A DNA stretch of 64,000 nt from Diplolepis rosae (GCA_030998225.1 JAPYXD010000711.1:2108001-2172000); one strand, 5' to 3'. Shown: positions 1 through 11,190, counted from the first letter of the stretch. The notes: generated by a model not told the origin, from the sequence alone. Program-made: numbers and translations.

Positions 1-109
1 CTTTACTCCTTTCTTCGCGTGCCTCGGGTATGGAAATTGTTTAGTTTTAATTATTATTTTTTGAGTAAGAAAACATACTGAAATTGAGTAATATCACGCT
101 TTGGGCATA

Positions 110-157
110 AGTGAGAGGCAAGGGGACTCACAATAATCAAGCACCCCAAATCATCCC
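110..157. repeat. Short fragment of the DD41D-type mariner relative
   Basis: This stretch matches, in reverse complement, the segment at about 4071-4115 of the element at 3848-5777. The shared core reads gtgagaggcaaggggactca and is followed by a similar run ending in caccccaaa. No terminal repeat or coding sequence remains, so it is a small orphan piece of that family. The match is seen directly; its history is inferred. Confidence 0.6.
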
Positions 158-883
158 GAATTAATCAAACTTCTTCATTATTTGATTTAAAACAAAACAT
201 TTTTTTTCGACTTATACTGGCATTTGATAGAGGCAAGCCTGAAGTACGGGCTACATTTGTAGCGTTTTTTCCACTTTGCTTCATTTTTTTCCTTTTTTCT
301 TTTTGCTTGAAAGCAAAAACCCTTTTCGTTTCGTAGGACGTGGACTAGGCCTACAGGGGATACCACGTAAAAAAAAACGAGCCTTAAACTCTACCTCCGT
401 GGTGGTGTGGAAAGGAGTTTTATTACAGAATATTTGGGATTCTCTAATAATGGACCAGCTTTTTTATTTTAATATTTCAAATGTGTTTTCTTTCTTTTAT
501 GTTTAAGGCAAAAACTAGATCTAAAAATAGCAAAAAAACCTATTTCTCTAATTGCGTCCAAGATTAGAGCAGAATCTATGCAACCGATTGTTAAAGGTTT
601 TAAAAGTTTTCGCTTTAATTTAAAAAGCAAGTCTTCATAGTATTTTACTAAGTAATGAAAGTATGTCTACAATTGTTTTCTTGAATCCTACCCAAAGGTC
701 AAACATGGTGCAAAAATGTCGTAAAATAAGAAAAATGTCTGAGTACTTTGAAGAAGTTTTTCTAAATCGATATGTATCATATTCCAATAATATTTAGGAA
801 TATTTATTAAAATATTCATCTTCTAAATTTGTTTGATTAATGTACAGAGTACACTTTATATTTGAAATTTGTATACACTCTAA

Positions 884-1040
884 ATCTGAATCAGTCAAAT
901 TTTCACTGATTGAATCAGTGATTTGCCTTTTCACTGAATCATCAGTGGAAACAATATTTCTCACTGTTAAATCAGTTACTTTTCACTGAAGTAATCAGTC
1001 AAATTTCACTGATAATCAGTAGATTTTGACTGATTCATAT
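884..1040. repeat. Palindromic cluster of CACTGA/TCAGTG words
   Basis: The hexamers CACTGA, TCAGTG and close variants such as AATCAGT recur about a dozen times on both strands within about 155 bases. The outer ends are inverted (TGAATCAGTCAAA on the left, TTTGACTGATTCA on the right), so the block could fold back on itself. Nearly identical direct copies of TATTTGAAATTTGTA lie just outside, at about 859 and 1038. It could be a small MITE or a cluster of protein-binding sites; the sequence alone does not decide. Confidence 0.5.
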
Positions 1041-3019
1041 TTGAAATTTGTACAGTTTTTAAAAAAATCCGAAACTTTTTGAATTTAGTAGTTTATTTAT
1101 AAAATTTGAGAATGTTGTAGTTGATATTTCTATATAGAACTTTAAGCATTTATGGACATAAAATTTCATTTAAAGTTTCTTCTATCGGTATTCAAAACTT
1201 TCAACAATTTTGCAAGATCAGTCAAATGCAAAATTTGACAGAGTATTTAATCAAAATATTTACATTTATTTTTTGAATATTTTGAAAATAATTCGACTAA
1301 AATAATGATTAATAAGATTTTGTAACATTGTGGGAATATTGGAACGCTGCAAGATTAAATTTTGAGTACAATTTTCAATTAATGAATGTTTAAAGAATTG
1401 AGTGAAAGCATCAATTAAAAAATGTTTTTACTTTATAAATTTGATTAAGTGCAGTAATAAGAAAATTTTGACTTTCTATAAAGCATTTCATTTATCTGAT
1501 TAAAAGTCTGTGCATACGTCACTAAAACGTAAGATTAAAAAACTTTAAACTGCTTTTACCATCAATCTATGAATGTGGATTTTAAACCGTAATTTAATGT
1601 GTCTTATTTTTTTTGATAAAATATTTTTAACATAATTTTTTGCTTAAAGTAGCCGATTTACTCGATTAAAAATTGGTCAACTTGTATATTTCAAAATTCT
1701 GTAATAAAAGTATTTTCATATTATGTTTTTGTATCCTATGCGTAGAATTTTAATTTTAAAATTGAGATTTCTCACAAAGAAGAAAGATTGTCTTATTAAA
1801 GCAGTTTATTCCCAGAAATTAAAAATCATTTACTTAATATTTCGATTCCAAACATTGAATATTTATTGACTTTGAATAAAACAGAAAAAAAATTTTTATG
1901 AAGTTTTAAAATCTTTTTACAATGTTACGAATTGGGCCGAATTTAGAATTACGAAATCTTTCATTAGAAAAAGAAAAAGTCACTCACATGAAATAAACTT
2001 CTGTAAGAATTATCAAGATTGAAGAGATGTTAAAATATTTGAAAAATAATGCAATTCTAAAATTGCAATTTATATCAATATTTGACGAATTTTTAGCTTT
2101 CTCAATCAAAGCATGATCCGGAAATTTTTAGTTCCTATAAAAAGATGGAATATTTATCAATTTCTTGAATGTTCATACATTAAAAAAATATCGAATTAGA
2201 GAATTATATGCAAAGTATTTTCCATTAAGAAGACATAAACATGACATAATTAGTTTTATATCTACATTTTCAGCTTACTTTTTTGTGGCTTAAGCACACA
2301 TTTTGAATTCGAAATACAAAAATGGTCTACAGAGTTGAAGTATTTCCTGAATCAATTATTATTGATCCTGAATTCTATTGGAAAATTTGTTGTTTACTGT
2401 TCAAATCTTACTACGATTTCAGACGGAGAGACAAATTAAGAACTACAAAATATTTCATCCAAAAGATTGCACTCCTCCATAAAATCTTGTCAAATTGTAA
2501 CAAGATTTGAACACTTCGAACGAACATTTTTATGTAAAATTTAAAGTTGATTGATATTTATATGTTAATATGGAAATACCAATAAACACATATTTTAGCT
2601 TTTTAATTTATCTACTGCTATTAGACAATTTTCCATTTCCGTAGAGATTTTAAGTTTTGGAATGAAAAGTTTGTGCTTAGGCTACAAAAATGTGAGATGA
2701 AAATATTTCTAACATATAGCTGAAAATATAAATTATGAACTTGAATTTTATGTTCATTTTATCTTGATAGAAAATATTGTTCTAATTGAAAAATTGTTAA
2801 ATGTACAAAATTAGTAAGAAGTATATAAATTTGAATGGAAAATTATATATTGATTCAAATTTTATACATTTATTGTCACTAAATTTCACTGAAAGTTTAT
2901 TTTTGAAGTGTTGAAATCCTCATGAAATTTTCCAAGATCATACTGATGTTTATTTCATGCAGACTTTCTTCAAGAAATTGAAGAAAAGTGTTATTTCTTG
3001 AACTATATACTTCGTAAAT

Positions 3020-3480
3020 TCAAATTCGTCGTCTGCTTCGCGCCTCTTTTGCACGTACTCGAGAAAAATACAATTCTTAATTTCGACTGGATAAACGAAA
3101 GCGTGAAATCTAAAAATAACTTGAAAACTCAAGCATTGTAACGAAGTCCGTCTTCGTGCACCTTCGGCTTTACACGAAGCTGGTGACCGCAGCGTGCAGC
3201 AGAGCCGACACACTGACACGCCACGTTTGCATGTGTTTCTCCCAGATGGGAACGTGGTGGGGGCCGAAAAATCCCACGTTCTGGAGACACTGAGTGCACG
3301 TGCGATTGATAGCTAGAAGAAAGAAAAAGAACAGACGAGAAAGAAAAGAAAGTCTCGGCCACGGCACGCATGTTACAATTACGCGTTGGCCACGGGAGTA
3401 TCTTATCTTTGATTTGATTTCCCCCTCTCGTAGAGTCAACCGTAACAGATACACTCTTCTAATTATCGACATAATCGACT
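3020..3480. other. GC-richer island without a recognisable gene
   Basis: Base composition rises clearly above the flanks, with CpG-containing words spread through 3140-3400. ORFs are open on both strands but overlap and resemble nothing known. The patch could be a promoter or untranslated first exon of a host gene whose coding exons lie elsewhere, or a worn transposon end. No TATA box or splice donor could be assigned with confidence. Confidence 0.3.
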
Positions 3481-3847
3481 GAAATGATTTGAAAAAATTA
3501 TTAAATAATTTTTCAAAGATGGGGTTTTTTCATAAAATCAATTCGTTTGAAAAAACATTTTTTTAATTATTTAATTTGTAGTAAAAATTTTTTTAAAAAA
3601 TACTAATGATATGTTGTAATTTCTTTCAAAATTTTTCCTGGTTTTAGTTTTTAAATAATTGAAAAAGAACAAAAACATATTTTTTTTGTTTATCGCATAA
3701 CTTTTAAAATAATGCATGAAACAATCTCAAATTTTGGGTTTCTTCATTATTTATCTTAGTCTATCAATTCTTAACATTTCAACTTTTTAGTAAAGGTTTG
3801 TCGACTTAGCTTCATACCATGAAAATTTTGAGGTGTAAATGTATATA

Positions 3848-5777
3848 CAGAGTGTCTAAAAAGTCCCGGGACTATTGGATATTTCCTCAGGTAAATTTTT
3901 CAAAAAAGTGAAGGTCATTCCTGAAGTAAATTTCAACGAGAAATTCATTGGTGATCTCTGTATTGACCTTGGTGATGATTTTTAAGGTTTTTTTCGAAGT
4001 TTTTCCAAAGCAGTTTACGTTTACGTTTATCATTACCCAGGGAAAACGACGTGGATGTAGTAAATTCTGTTCCCTTTGGGGTGTTTGATTAGAGTGAGTC
4101 CCCTTGCCTCTCACGGTTCAGTGAAGATGTTCGAACTGAAAACCTTCAGCTTCTGGACAAAAAGCTATGCGATTGTAAAAATGAGTTGCAGTATTACGAA
4201 TCATCTCCCTATCAATCAAAGTAGCCTCTTGCAGAATCCGATTCTGCAATTCGTCTAAGCTTTGGGGTTGCGTTGAGTATACTTTGCTCTTTAAATAACC
4301 CCAAAGATAATAGTCGAGAGGCGTCAGATCAGATCTAGCAGGCCACTCGATTTCACCCCTTCTCCCAATCCACCTATGAGGGAACTGAGTAGCCAAATAT
4401 GCTCGTACCTTCCTACCGCAATAAGCCGTTGCTCCGTCCTTCTGAAACCAAATATTTTGAAAACTATCGCCTGTAATCTCTCTTATTCTTGGTACAATTT
4501 GGTTTCTGAGAAGCTCTTCATATACGCGGGCATTGAGATTACCATGGATGAAGAAAGGGCCTATCAATGTAACATTCAAGATACCGGCCTAAACATTAAT
4601 CTTTTGTGGATATTGTGTGTAACTCTCCAACATTCAATCAGGATTTTTGTCGGACCAATATCTACAATTTTTCCTGTTAACTTCACCTTTTAAAGTGAAA
4701 GTAGCTTCATTTGAAAATACTGTATTGTACAAGAAAAGAGGATCTCTATCAATTCTGTCCATCATAATTTCACAAAATTCAACCCGACGATCAGGATCGT
4801 CTTCATTGAGCTCTTGTACCAGATGAACTTTGTAAGGATGGAAATTAATGCTTTTTGAAATATTTTGCTCTGTCTCAGGAGCAACGTCACGCTCATCACT
4901 AGCTCGACGTAAACTAAGGTGTGGGTTGTGAACAACTGCTTGGGCTATGTCCATCTGCATCTCCTCAGATCCTGCAGATTTTGGCCGATTTGGTCCTTGA
5001 TAGATGCATGATTCATAAAGCGCCTTACACTTCTTTCAATTGTTGATTTTGAGACAGGATTCAATCCTTCTCCATTACGAAAATTGCGATTAAAAAGCAA
5101 ACGAACTTGATCATAAGATCGAACTCGATCTCCCCAACCACGCATTATTAATACAGATACCCACTCTCGTTCCGAAAGTTTAGCTTGCACCATAATAATC
5201 TTTTAGCGAAAGATAGTAAGTATGTACTCGTAATACGTAAATTTTGTTTCGATTCGTAATATTTATATGGAGATAGAAAAACGGTATAGGACTTATGGCA
5301 TCGCCTTAGGTATTGACTTAGGTTTCGGAAAACGGTATAGAACTTTTCGTTATAACTCTTTAAGGAGGAACAGAACTCTCACCCGAACTCCTGGAACTTT
5401 TAATGAAAAATTCCCTATACATATGATTTGACAATATTCAAAACGCTGTAACCAAGATCAATACAGAGCTCACCAATGAATTTCTCATTGAAATTTTCTT
5501 CAGGAATTACACTGACCTCGTGAAAAACTTTGTTAATTTCAAATAACCTCTAATTGACCTGGAACGTTACAATTGACCTATGACTTGGGTACGTATTTGA
5601 ACGTAGAATTTCCAGCTCTATCGATTGCAGATGTAAAAAAGGGGGTTTCCATTTAAGAAAACAAAGTTGACCTTGAAAAAGCCATGAAGGTCAAATTCAA
5701 GGTCAAAATGAAGGCCACTATTGAATTCCTCGTTGACATTTACTTCAGGAATGACCTTTACTTTTTTGAAGAATCAG
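3848..5777 (-). mobile_element. Tc1/mariner-superfamily element, DD41D-type spacing, right end lost
   Basis: The left end begins CAGAGTGTCTAAAAAGTCCC after a TA dinucleotide, as expected for Tc1/mariner insertion at TA. The same end recurs at 60716 in a second copy. A decayed transposase lies on the minus strand in the interior. The outer few hundred bases of both sides carry inverted related sequence containing GAAGGTCATTCCTGAAGTAA, so the terminal repeats are long and contain internal repeats. On the right the homology to the other copy stops near 5775, before the terminal CCCGGGAC block, so this end is truncated and meets R1-like sequence. Confidence 0.8.
4118..5193 (-). pseudogene. Tc1/mariner-like (DD41D-spaced) transposase, decayed
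   Basis: Read from 5193 down, the N-terminal part resembles the DUF4817-type helix-turn-helix found in insect Tc3/mariner-like transposases. It shifts frame near 4950, continues through the first catalytic block, meets stops near 4634 and 4590, and resumes to 4118. The C-terminal part has WFQKDG (second Asp) and LTPLDYYLWGYLKSKVYS (third Asp). The spacing is 40 residues here, one short of the 41 typical of DD41D (rosa-like) elements, with one residue apparently lost. The first catalytic motif reads FSNEATF, so the expected Asp is Asn. The enzyme would cut and rejoin element ends at TA; this copy cannot. Family placement comes from remembered motifs and catalytic spacing. Confidence 0.85.
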
Positions 5778-6179
5778 CAAACACTACTTTGACGAAGTCC
5801 TTCTCTTGGCTTTGCCAAAAAAGGACGGGTCGGGAGGCTTCGCAGGTAGCCCTTGGGCCATAGAGGTTTCAGTGGCACGATGAATCAGTGAAAAAATGCG
5901 AGGAGCTCTATAAATGGGCATCTTCCTAGTTGCCTGAAGGGTGCCCTATAAACGGGTTTTATCCCAAGTTGAGACAGGCGTACGCTATAGACGCGATTAT
6001 CACTATGAATGGGGAAAGATGTATGTATGGCATCACAGCGTGAATGGCGCGCATGGAGCTATGAGTGAACTGGTGGATGCAACCTCCTGAGAGGACACTG
6101 TAATCCTCTGCAGCCTACGACTAAACGCAGTCCAACTGATTTTTCTCGTATGCCCAAGTAACCGAGAGCTAGGCCCCAA

Positions 6180-6895
6180 ATGAAGAAGGGGACTGTCAAG
6201 TGGGCAAAAAGCGGGAAGAAAAAAATAAAAATTAGAAAAATTAAAAAAAAAACGGAGAAAAAGGCGAAGGACCCTGTGCAAAAAGCACAGGGAACGGTTG
6301 CCAAACCGAAATCAAAGCGTTCCACGCCCGCCAGGTTCGGCGATGCCATCAAGGTGTCGGCGAGGGAAGGCCAGTCCTACGCCGACATCTTGAACGAAAT
6401 GAAGGCAAATGTCGACCCCTGGAGGACAGGACTCGAGGTCCTGTCTATCCAGAGGACTAGGAAGGAGGAAGTGCATCTGGTCCTCAAAAGAAGGGGAGAA
6501 GTTTCGGCCTTCTGTGAAGAGCTTACATGGGCGGTCGGGGAGAGGGCGGAAATTTCGACCCTGGTCTCGACAAGGTCCCCCAAAATTAGGGACCTTGACG
6601 AGGCCGTTAAGAAAGAAGTGGTTGATTCTGCCCTGTGCTTGGCACTCCCGCATCCGGGAGCACGTCGAATTTCCCAGATGCTTCAGGTGCCTTGCGTACA
6701 GCCACGGATCACGTGGCTGTGGCAATCCCGACAGAAAAGATGCCTGTAGGAGGTGCGGCACCAGAGGACACTTGGCCAAGAACTGTAAGGTGCCACCGAG
6801 GTGCCTGGCGTGTTCAGACGGAGGTGAAAAATATGTCGCCCATGTTTCTGGTAGCGGCTCCTGCCCGGTCTTCCGGAAAGAGCTTCGGAGGTTGA
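6180..6895 (+). pseudogene. R1-type ORF1 (gag-like) with CCHC zinc knuckles
   Basis: The ORF opens at 6180 with a Lys-rich segment and changes frame near 6590-6640. In the downstream frame the knuckle region reads CFRCLAYSHGSRGC, CRRCGTRGHLAKNC and CLAC, matching the tandem CX2CX4HX4C-type knuckles of R1/TRAS-group gag proteins. Such proteins bind element RNA and form ribonucleoprotein particles. The frame overlaps the first codons of ORF2 near 6905, as is usual in these elements. The frame change between the N-terminal part and the knuckles means it is not translatable as one protein. Confidence 0.75.
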
Positions 6896-6904
6896 GAGGC
6901 AGAA

Positions 6905-7560
6905 ATGAATGTTCCTGCAGCTCAACCTCGGAAGGGGAAGGATACCCAGGACCTTCTGATGCAGACTGCCAGGGAGAGGCGGGCCGATATATTGCTCATA
7001 AGTGAGCAGTACAAATGGTCCGAGAAGTCTTGTTGGTATCAGAATGCGTCAAGGAGGGCCGGCATCCTCGTTTGTTGCCCTGATTTGAGCATCGGGAATT
7101 CCCTGTAGTTCGACGCGGGGTTAGTTTGGGTAGAGGTGGCGGCGGTGCGTGTGTACAGCTGCTACTTCTCCTCCAACGATCCTTTCGAGGTCTTCGAGAC
7201 CCAGGTCCTCCTCCTTGAGGAAATCCTCAGTGAGGCTGTCGGGCGGACCCTGATTGGGGGGTGACTTTAATAGTAAGTCACCCGAGTGGGGCGAATCCCG
7301 TCTAGATAGGAAGGGAATCTTGGTTGATGAGATGGTCGCTAGGAATGACCTGATCGTCTTAAATTAGGGCAAGGAATATAAGTTCAGACGAAGGGCCAGG
7401 GGGAAAATAATTGACCTCACGATTGTCACGCCTCGCCTCATCTCAAGGATAGGCGACTGGTCAGTGCTCGAGGAGACAACCTTGAGTGACTACCGGTGCA
7501 TCGAATTCAGCCTGAAGAAACAGTGCCAAGCAGTGCATAAGGGTAGGGGCAGCTAAGGAA
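6905..7560 (+). pseudogene. R1-type ORF2, AP-endonuclease domain remnant
   Basis: ORF2 starts at 6905 and the first residues include DLLMQTARERRADILLISEQ, the opening of an apurinic-type endonuclease of non-LTR elements. Further on, in shifting frames, GDFNSKSPEWGE (with a stop just before DFN), IDLTIVTPRLI and SDYRCIEF can be read; these match the catalytic blocks of that fold. Stop codons at about 7107, 7262 and 7364 and frame shifts abolish function. The intact enzyme nicks target DNA to prime reverse transcription. The usual reverse transcriptase region that should follow is absent. Confidence 0.75.
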
Positions 7561-7639
7561 GGAGCCCCTCCTTGAACAAAAGAGGACTTAGCGGGGAAAG
7601 ACTGCGAGAATACCTCGAAGAAACCAGGCTCATTGATGA

Positions 7640-8200
7640 GCTTTATTGGGTCTGCCCTGCTGGGTCGTTGGAAGATACCATGCGCTGTTCGAGGCAGTAG
7701 TTAGTCGCAGCTTGCGACTGCTCGATGCCTCTCTGCAAGCTCAGACAAGCCAGAGGTTCGATGTACTGGTGGAACGACCAGTTAGCTGCCCTACTCGGCG
7801 CAAGCGCTCTCAGGTCATGTCTTTTTTAACGCGTACCTGAGGCGCTTTAAGAAGAGAGACGAAGAGATTTCATGCTACTGCGATTCCCCTGGGGATTATG
7901 CGGATTACGCACTTTTCGTCTGTGCAAAGTGGGGCTTACTCCTGACACGCTGGTCCGTCTGATGCTCCAGTCTGAATGAATCTGGACGCTCATCGAGTCA
8001 TTCGTCACACTTGTGAAGACGAGAAAGCTCGGTGGACGTCGGGAGATTAACAATGAGGATGGCCGGTGGAAATCGCATCGTGGCCCACGCCTCCGGTTGC
8101 GAGTCCCGGGCGGACAGGGCTGCCGCGTCGGTTAGGAGGGGGTGGGGGGGGGGGGTATATTTTCCTTCCCCCGGTTGGTGTAACTGGTCGGTTAAGCCTA
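7640..8200 (+). pseudogene. R1-type ORF2 C-terminal fragment and start of 3' UTR
   Basis: After the endonuclease the sequence jumps to the C-terminal part of ORF2. Around 7840-7930 the frames encode a Cys/His arrangement equivalent to the CRYCG and HTLFVC blocks of the copy at 37740-37830, the C-terminal zinc finger of R1-clade ORF2 proteins. Frameshifts and stops are frequent. Homology to the second copy runs on into the 3' untranslated part through a long G run (about 8147-8156) until about 8202, where it breaks. Confidence 0.6.
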
Positions 8201-8202
8201 CA

Positions 8203-8839
8203 CGGAAAACTCCATATTGCTGTGACAGTGCTAAAGACTTATTAATTTTTCAAAATTCTACGTGAGGTATATGTATCACTATTCGAACGATATCAGAAAG
8301 CTAATGCAGCGAAACTCTCAAAATACCCCCCGCACTAATACAGTTCCGCTCTAGTAGCAGTATACTTATCTCTACGGCAGCCACAAAAACCCATACACCC
8401 ATACGGTAGAACTGCGAAAGCGTCACGGTAGCGTTGCAGCGTCTATACATAAGGTCTATCTACGCAGGTAAATTTTTTCGTAACCTCAAATCTTGCCTCA
8501 TTTTAACATAGTTATGTTATGATATCAATACTGTTTTCTGAAAACAATTCATTCGTTGAATGTGTTACTTCAGATATCAATTCAATAACAATTATTCCAA
8601 AATTGTCATGTAAGCTTTTTTGTTCTTTTACGCATTCACATTTACGTCGAAAAAATCGTTTACGCGACACGTAAATACATAAATCGTTTACATAACTATT
8701 TAATTCTTATAGCTGAGATCTTCATGCAGTGTATCGCGATCGTAGCGAAGTGTGTCGCTCTGACAGCGACACAGCATTTTATAGTAAGTAAAGCGCTGTC
8801 AGAGCACTACGTGTATACTTCCGATCACGATACTCGTTG
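8203..8839. other. Unidentified insertion splitting the R1-like 3' tail
   Basis: Comparison with 38090-38240 shows that the R1-like tail is continuous there but interrupted here by roughly 640 bases of more AT-rich DNA. No ORF resembles a known protein. A short palindromic section at about 8757-8806 contains TCGCTCTGACAGCGA and GCGCTGTCAGAGC. No clear target duplication was found at the break points, so the element type is unknown. Confidence 0.45.
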
Positions 8840-8956
8840 TCGTAAAGTTCAAAGCCGAAACGTAGTTCCGCGGGTGGTGTATTGGTTCAAGAGAGGGGGC
8901 TTTTGGTTTAACAGGTATGCCTAGCCTCGTCCTAGGAGAGTCCGTTCTCCGTTCAT

Positions 8957-10020
8957 TAAACGGAACCCCTATTTTTGACTGCGGATTTAAAAAGAGCGAG
9001 AAATTTAACGTCAAACATGACTTGTGGAAAAATGGTTTTAGTGACCTTGGAAAGGTTAAAAATTAAGGTCAAATGTCTGAGAAACGATCAGATGCCCTTT
9101 TCCTAAATTGTCTTAGTTTTTCGGGGTAATTAAACGTTCAAGATGCTTCACAAAAGTCTATGAAACGTTAAGTTGTACATCACCTTGACCACCATGACCT
9201 TCACGTCAATTTTCAAGGTGCCTTGAAGGTCAACACGATTTTTAATAGATTGAACTCTGTGCCCAGATAAATTTTTTTTGTAGACTTCAGGCTGTGTATT
9301 GTTATCAAAACATCCCCCCCCCCCAACACATCCAGACAGTCACAATCATTTCGAATAAGATGTAAAGATTGTGACTATGTAGTTACAAAAGTGACAATCT
9401 TGACAATGTTACTTCTCTGTGACTAGTTACAAAAACAAAATAAACTTTGTCTTTACTTTTAGCGTTAGCCAGAAACAACGGCGAGGACGTAGTAAGTTCT
9501 GTTTCCTTTGGGGTGCTTTCTTGTTCGAAGTGCTCTCCATTGGCTTGAAGACACAAACGTAGACGTCTTTCAAAAGCGTATTTTTTTGTAACTGATCACA
9601 GGGAAGTGACATTGTCCAGATTGTCACTTTTGTTACTACATAGTCACAGTCATATCATCTTATCCGAAATTTGGGGGGGGGGGGGTGATAACAATCCACA
9701 ACCTGAAGTCTACAAAAAAAATTTATCCGGGCACAGAGTTCAATCAATTAAAAATCGTCTTGACCTTCAAATCACCTTGAAAATTTACCTGAAGGTCATG
9801 ATGATCAAGGTGATGTACAACTTAACATTTCATAGACTTTTGTGAAGCATCTTGAACGTTTGTTTACCCCGATAAACCAAGACAATTCAGAAAAAGTCGT
9901 TTGACATTTGACCTTAAATGTTTACCTTTCCAAGGTGACAAAAATCATTTTTCCACAGGTCATTTTTGACGTGAAATTTCCAGCTCTTTTCAAATCCGCA
10001 GTCAAAAATAGGGGTTTTCA
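8957..10020. mobile_element. Foldback derivative of a DD41D-type element
   Basis: Two arms of about 450 bases are inverted copies: left about 8957-9433, right about 9585-10020. The left arm carries a C run at about 9310 and the right arm the matching G run at about 9673, so even this detail is mirrored. The spacer (9434-9584) holds, on the minus strand, a degenerate transposase C-terminus that can be read as RLRLCLQANGEHFE, the same tail seen at 4118-4200 in the related element. It looks like an internally deleted relative of the 3848 element that keeps long inverted arms. The outer boundaries are approximate. Confidence 0.7.
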
Positions 10021-10469
10021 TTTAAGAAAAGGGTCTTACCTCCATTTGAACTTAAAAATTAAACTCAAGGTCAGAATTGATGGTACAGTCAAATGTCCCC
10101 CTACGTCCTGGTCAACCTTTGTCCGAACAATTTTTTATTTTAAAAGATATTTTATTTTAGAAGATTTTTGTATTTTAGAACATATTTGGGATTATAGATT
10201 AAAATGGGTCACCGTGTATATATTTGCCATTGATCATTTTTAAATGTGAAAATAAAAAGAATCAGACCCAATGCCGAAATAACCAAATGAATAAAAGTTC
10301 TGTGAATTTTGGATCAATATAATAGCAGACATGTCCTTAAACATGGCACATTATTTGATAAAAAGTAAAGTTTTGTAGAATTACAATCATACCAAACAAT
10401 TTAAGGTTTAAAATTGTATGTGGATTTAGATGTAATTCATTTGCTTTTTAAAATTATCAAATCTTTTAT

Positions 10470-10748
10470 TTACATGTATTTATCGAAATTGTCATATAAC
10501 ACGTGGATCAATAAGTCTCCTTCAAAAGCAAAACAATCAGTCCAGCGCTTCTCTAACATTTCAATACCTTTCTTGTAGAACGATTTATCTTTGGCCTCGA
10601 AATAAGCGTTCAATTCGGTGATAACTTCCTCGTTGGAGTAGAATCTCTTTCCTCGGAGCATTTTTTTTAGGTCTGCAGACAGGTAGTAGTGGCTGGGGGC
10701 CAGATCCGGTGAATATGGTGGGTGCAGAAGCAATTCGAAGCTCAACAT
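10470..10748 (-). pseudogene. Mariner transposase C-terminal fragment
   Basis: The minus-strand frame reads HPPYSPDLAPSHYYLSADLK and then a typical mariner C-terminus with FYKKGIEMLEKRW, as in mariner and SETMAR-type transposases. The third catalytic Asp, expected in the block APSDYYL, is His here. Only the last third of a transposase is present, and its upstream side is cut at about 10750 where another element's sequence begins. A mariner transposase excises and integrates elements at TA; this piece cannot. Confidence 0.85.
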
Positions 10749-10754
10749 TAGCGA

Positions 10755-11190
10755 ACTGGCTGAACGCTAGCTTTACGCTGGAACCTTCATCCATTTCTCT
10801 TCCCTTGGAGAGGCTCTAGGCCTCTTAATCTCCGGCTTCTTTGCTGCAGTGTCTTGCGGGCTCACGGTCAGCTCTCTCGGCTGTTTCCGCATCTCCGGAG
10901 TACTACTCACTACAATTTGTGGGGCTGTCTGGCAGCCCTCAGCCCTGACGCTCTTAATACTTTGGGCCCGCGCTAGTTTCACCTCCCTGCCAACAGCTTT
11001 TCCCAGCTGATTTCCAAATGATTCGGCCCAGCCCTCCGTGTCTTCGGTATCTTTGCGGAGTTGCTTCAATTCGTGCAACACTTCAGCGATACCCTCTCTA
11101 TTTGGCAAGAACATGTTGTTTTTTATCCTGCAGAATTAATCCATCTTCTGGACCATTTCTTCAATAGTGGAAATGCGTTTCATTGCATTC
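10755..11190 (-). pseudogene. Probable R1-like ORF1 N-terminal fragment
   Basis: The minus-strand frame from 11114 to 10773 encodes a charged helical segment (GIAEVLHELKQLRKDTEDTE) followed by a Pro/Lys-rich part ending KRPRASPREEKWMKVPA. Upstream, a further in-frame segment with ISTIEEMVQKMD ends at a stop near 11136. The base composition and the helical then basic layout resemble the start of R1/TRAS-type gag proteins, but no zinc knuckle is present, so the call is tentative. The fragment abuts the mariner piece at about 10750. Confidence 0.4.

Larger units (their letters stand above)
158..3847. other. Gene-poor AT-rich stretch
   Basis: No ORF here resembles a known protein and none has convincing exon signals. 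Short ORFs at 276-506, 2322-2510 and 2950-3482 look like chance frames; those at 2950-3482 overlap each other on both strands. Two landmarks stand out: the repeated CACTGA/TCAGTG cluster at 884-1040 and a GC-richer patch at about 3020-3480. The rest is simple AT-rich sequence with scattered homopolymer runs. Confidence 0.5.
5790..8942 (+). mobile_element. R1-clade non-LTR retrotransposon, heavily deleted and interrupted
   Basis: Left to right: a probable 5' untranslated part (about 5790-6179), an ORF1 gag-like region with zinc knuckles, an endonuclease segment of ORF2, a jump that omits nearly all of the reverse transcriptase, the C-terminal zinc-finger region and a 3' tail. The 3' tail is split: homology to the copy at 37690-38372 breaks near 8202 and resumes near 8840, ending in CGTCCTAGGAGAGTCC. 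GC content is much higher than the surroundings, which makes the boundaries easy to see. No poly-A remains here; the foldback element at 8957 follows at once. Confidence 0.8.

Noticed and set aside
2950..3482. Five overlapping ORFs in the GC-richer island
   Set aside because: They conflict on both strands, show no family motif and no splice-consistent ends.
3887..4114. 75-codon ORF on the minus strand
   Set aside because: It lies in the non-coding end of the DD41D element, past the transposase stop, and follows repeat sequence.
6033..6779. Minus-strand ORFs opposite the R1 ORF1
   Set aside because: They are antisense to the zinc-knuckle reading frame and have no motif.
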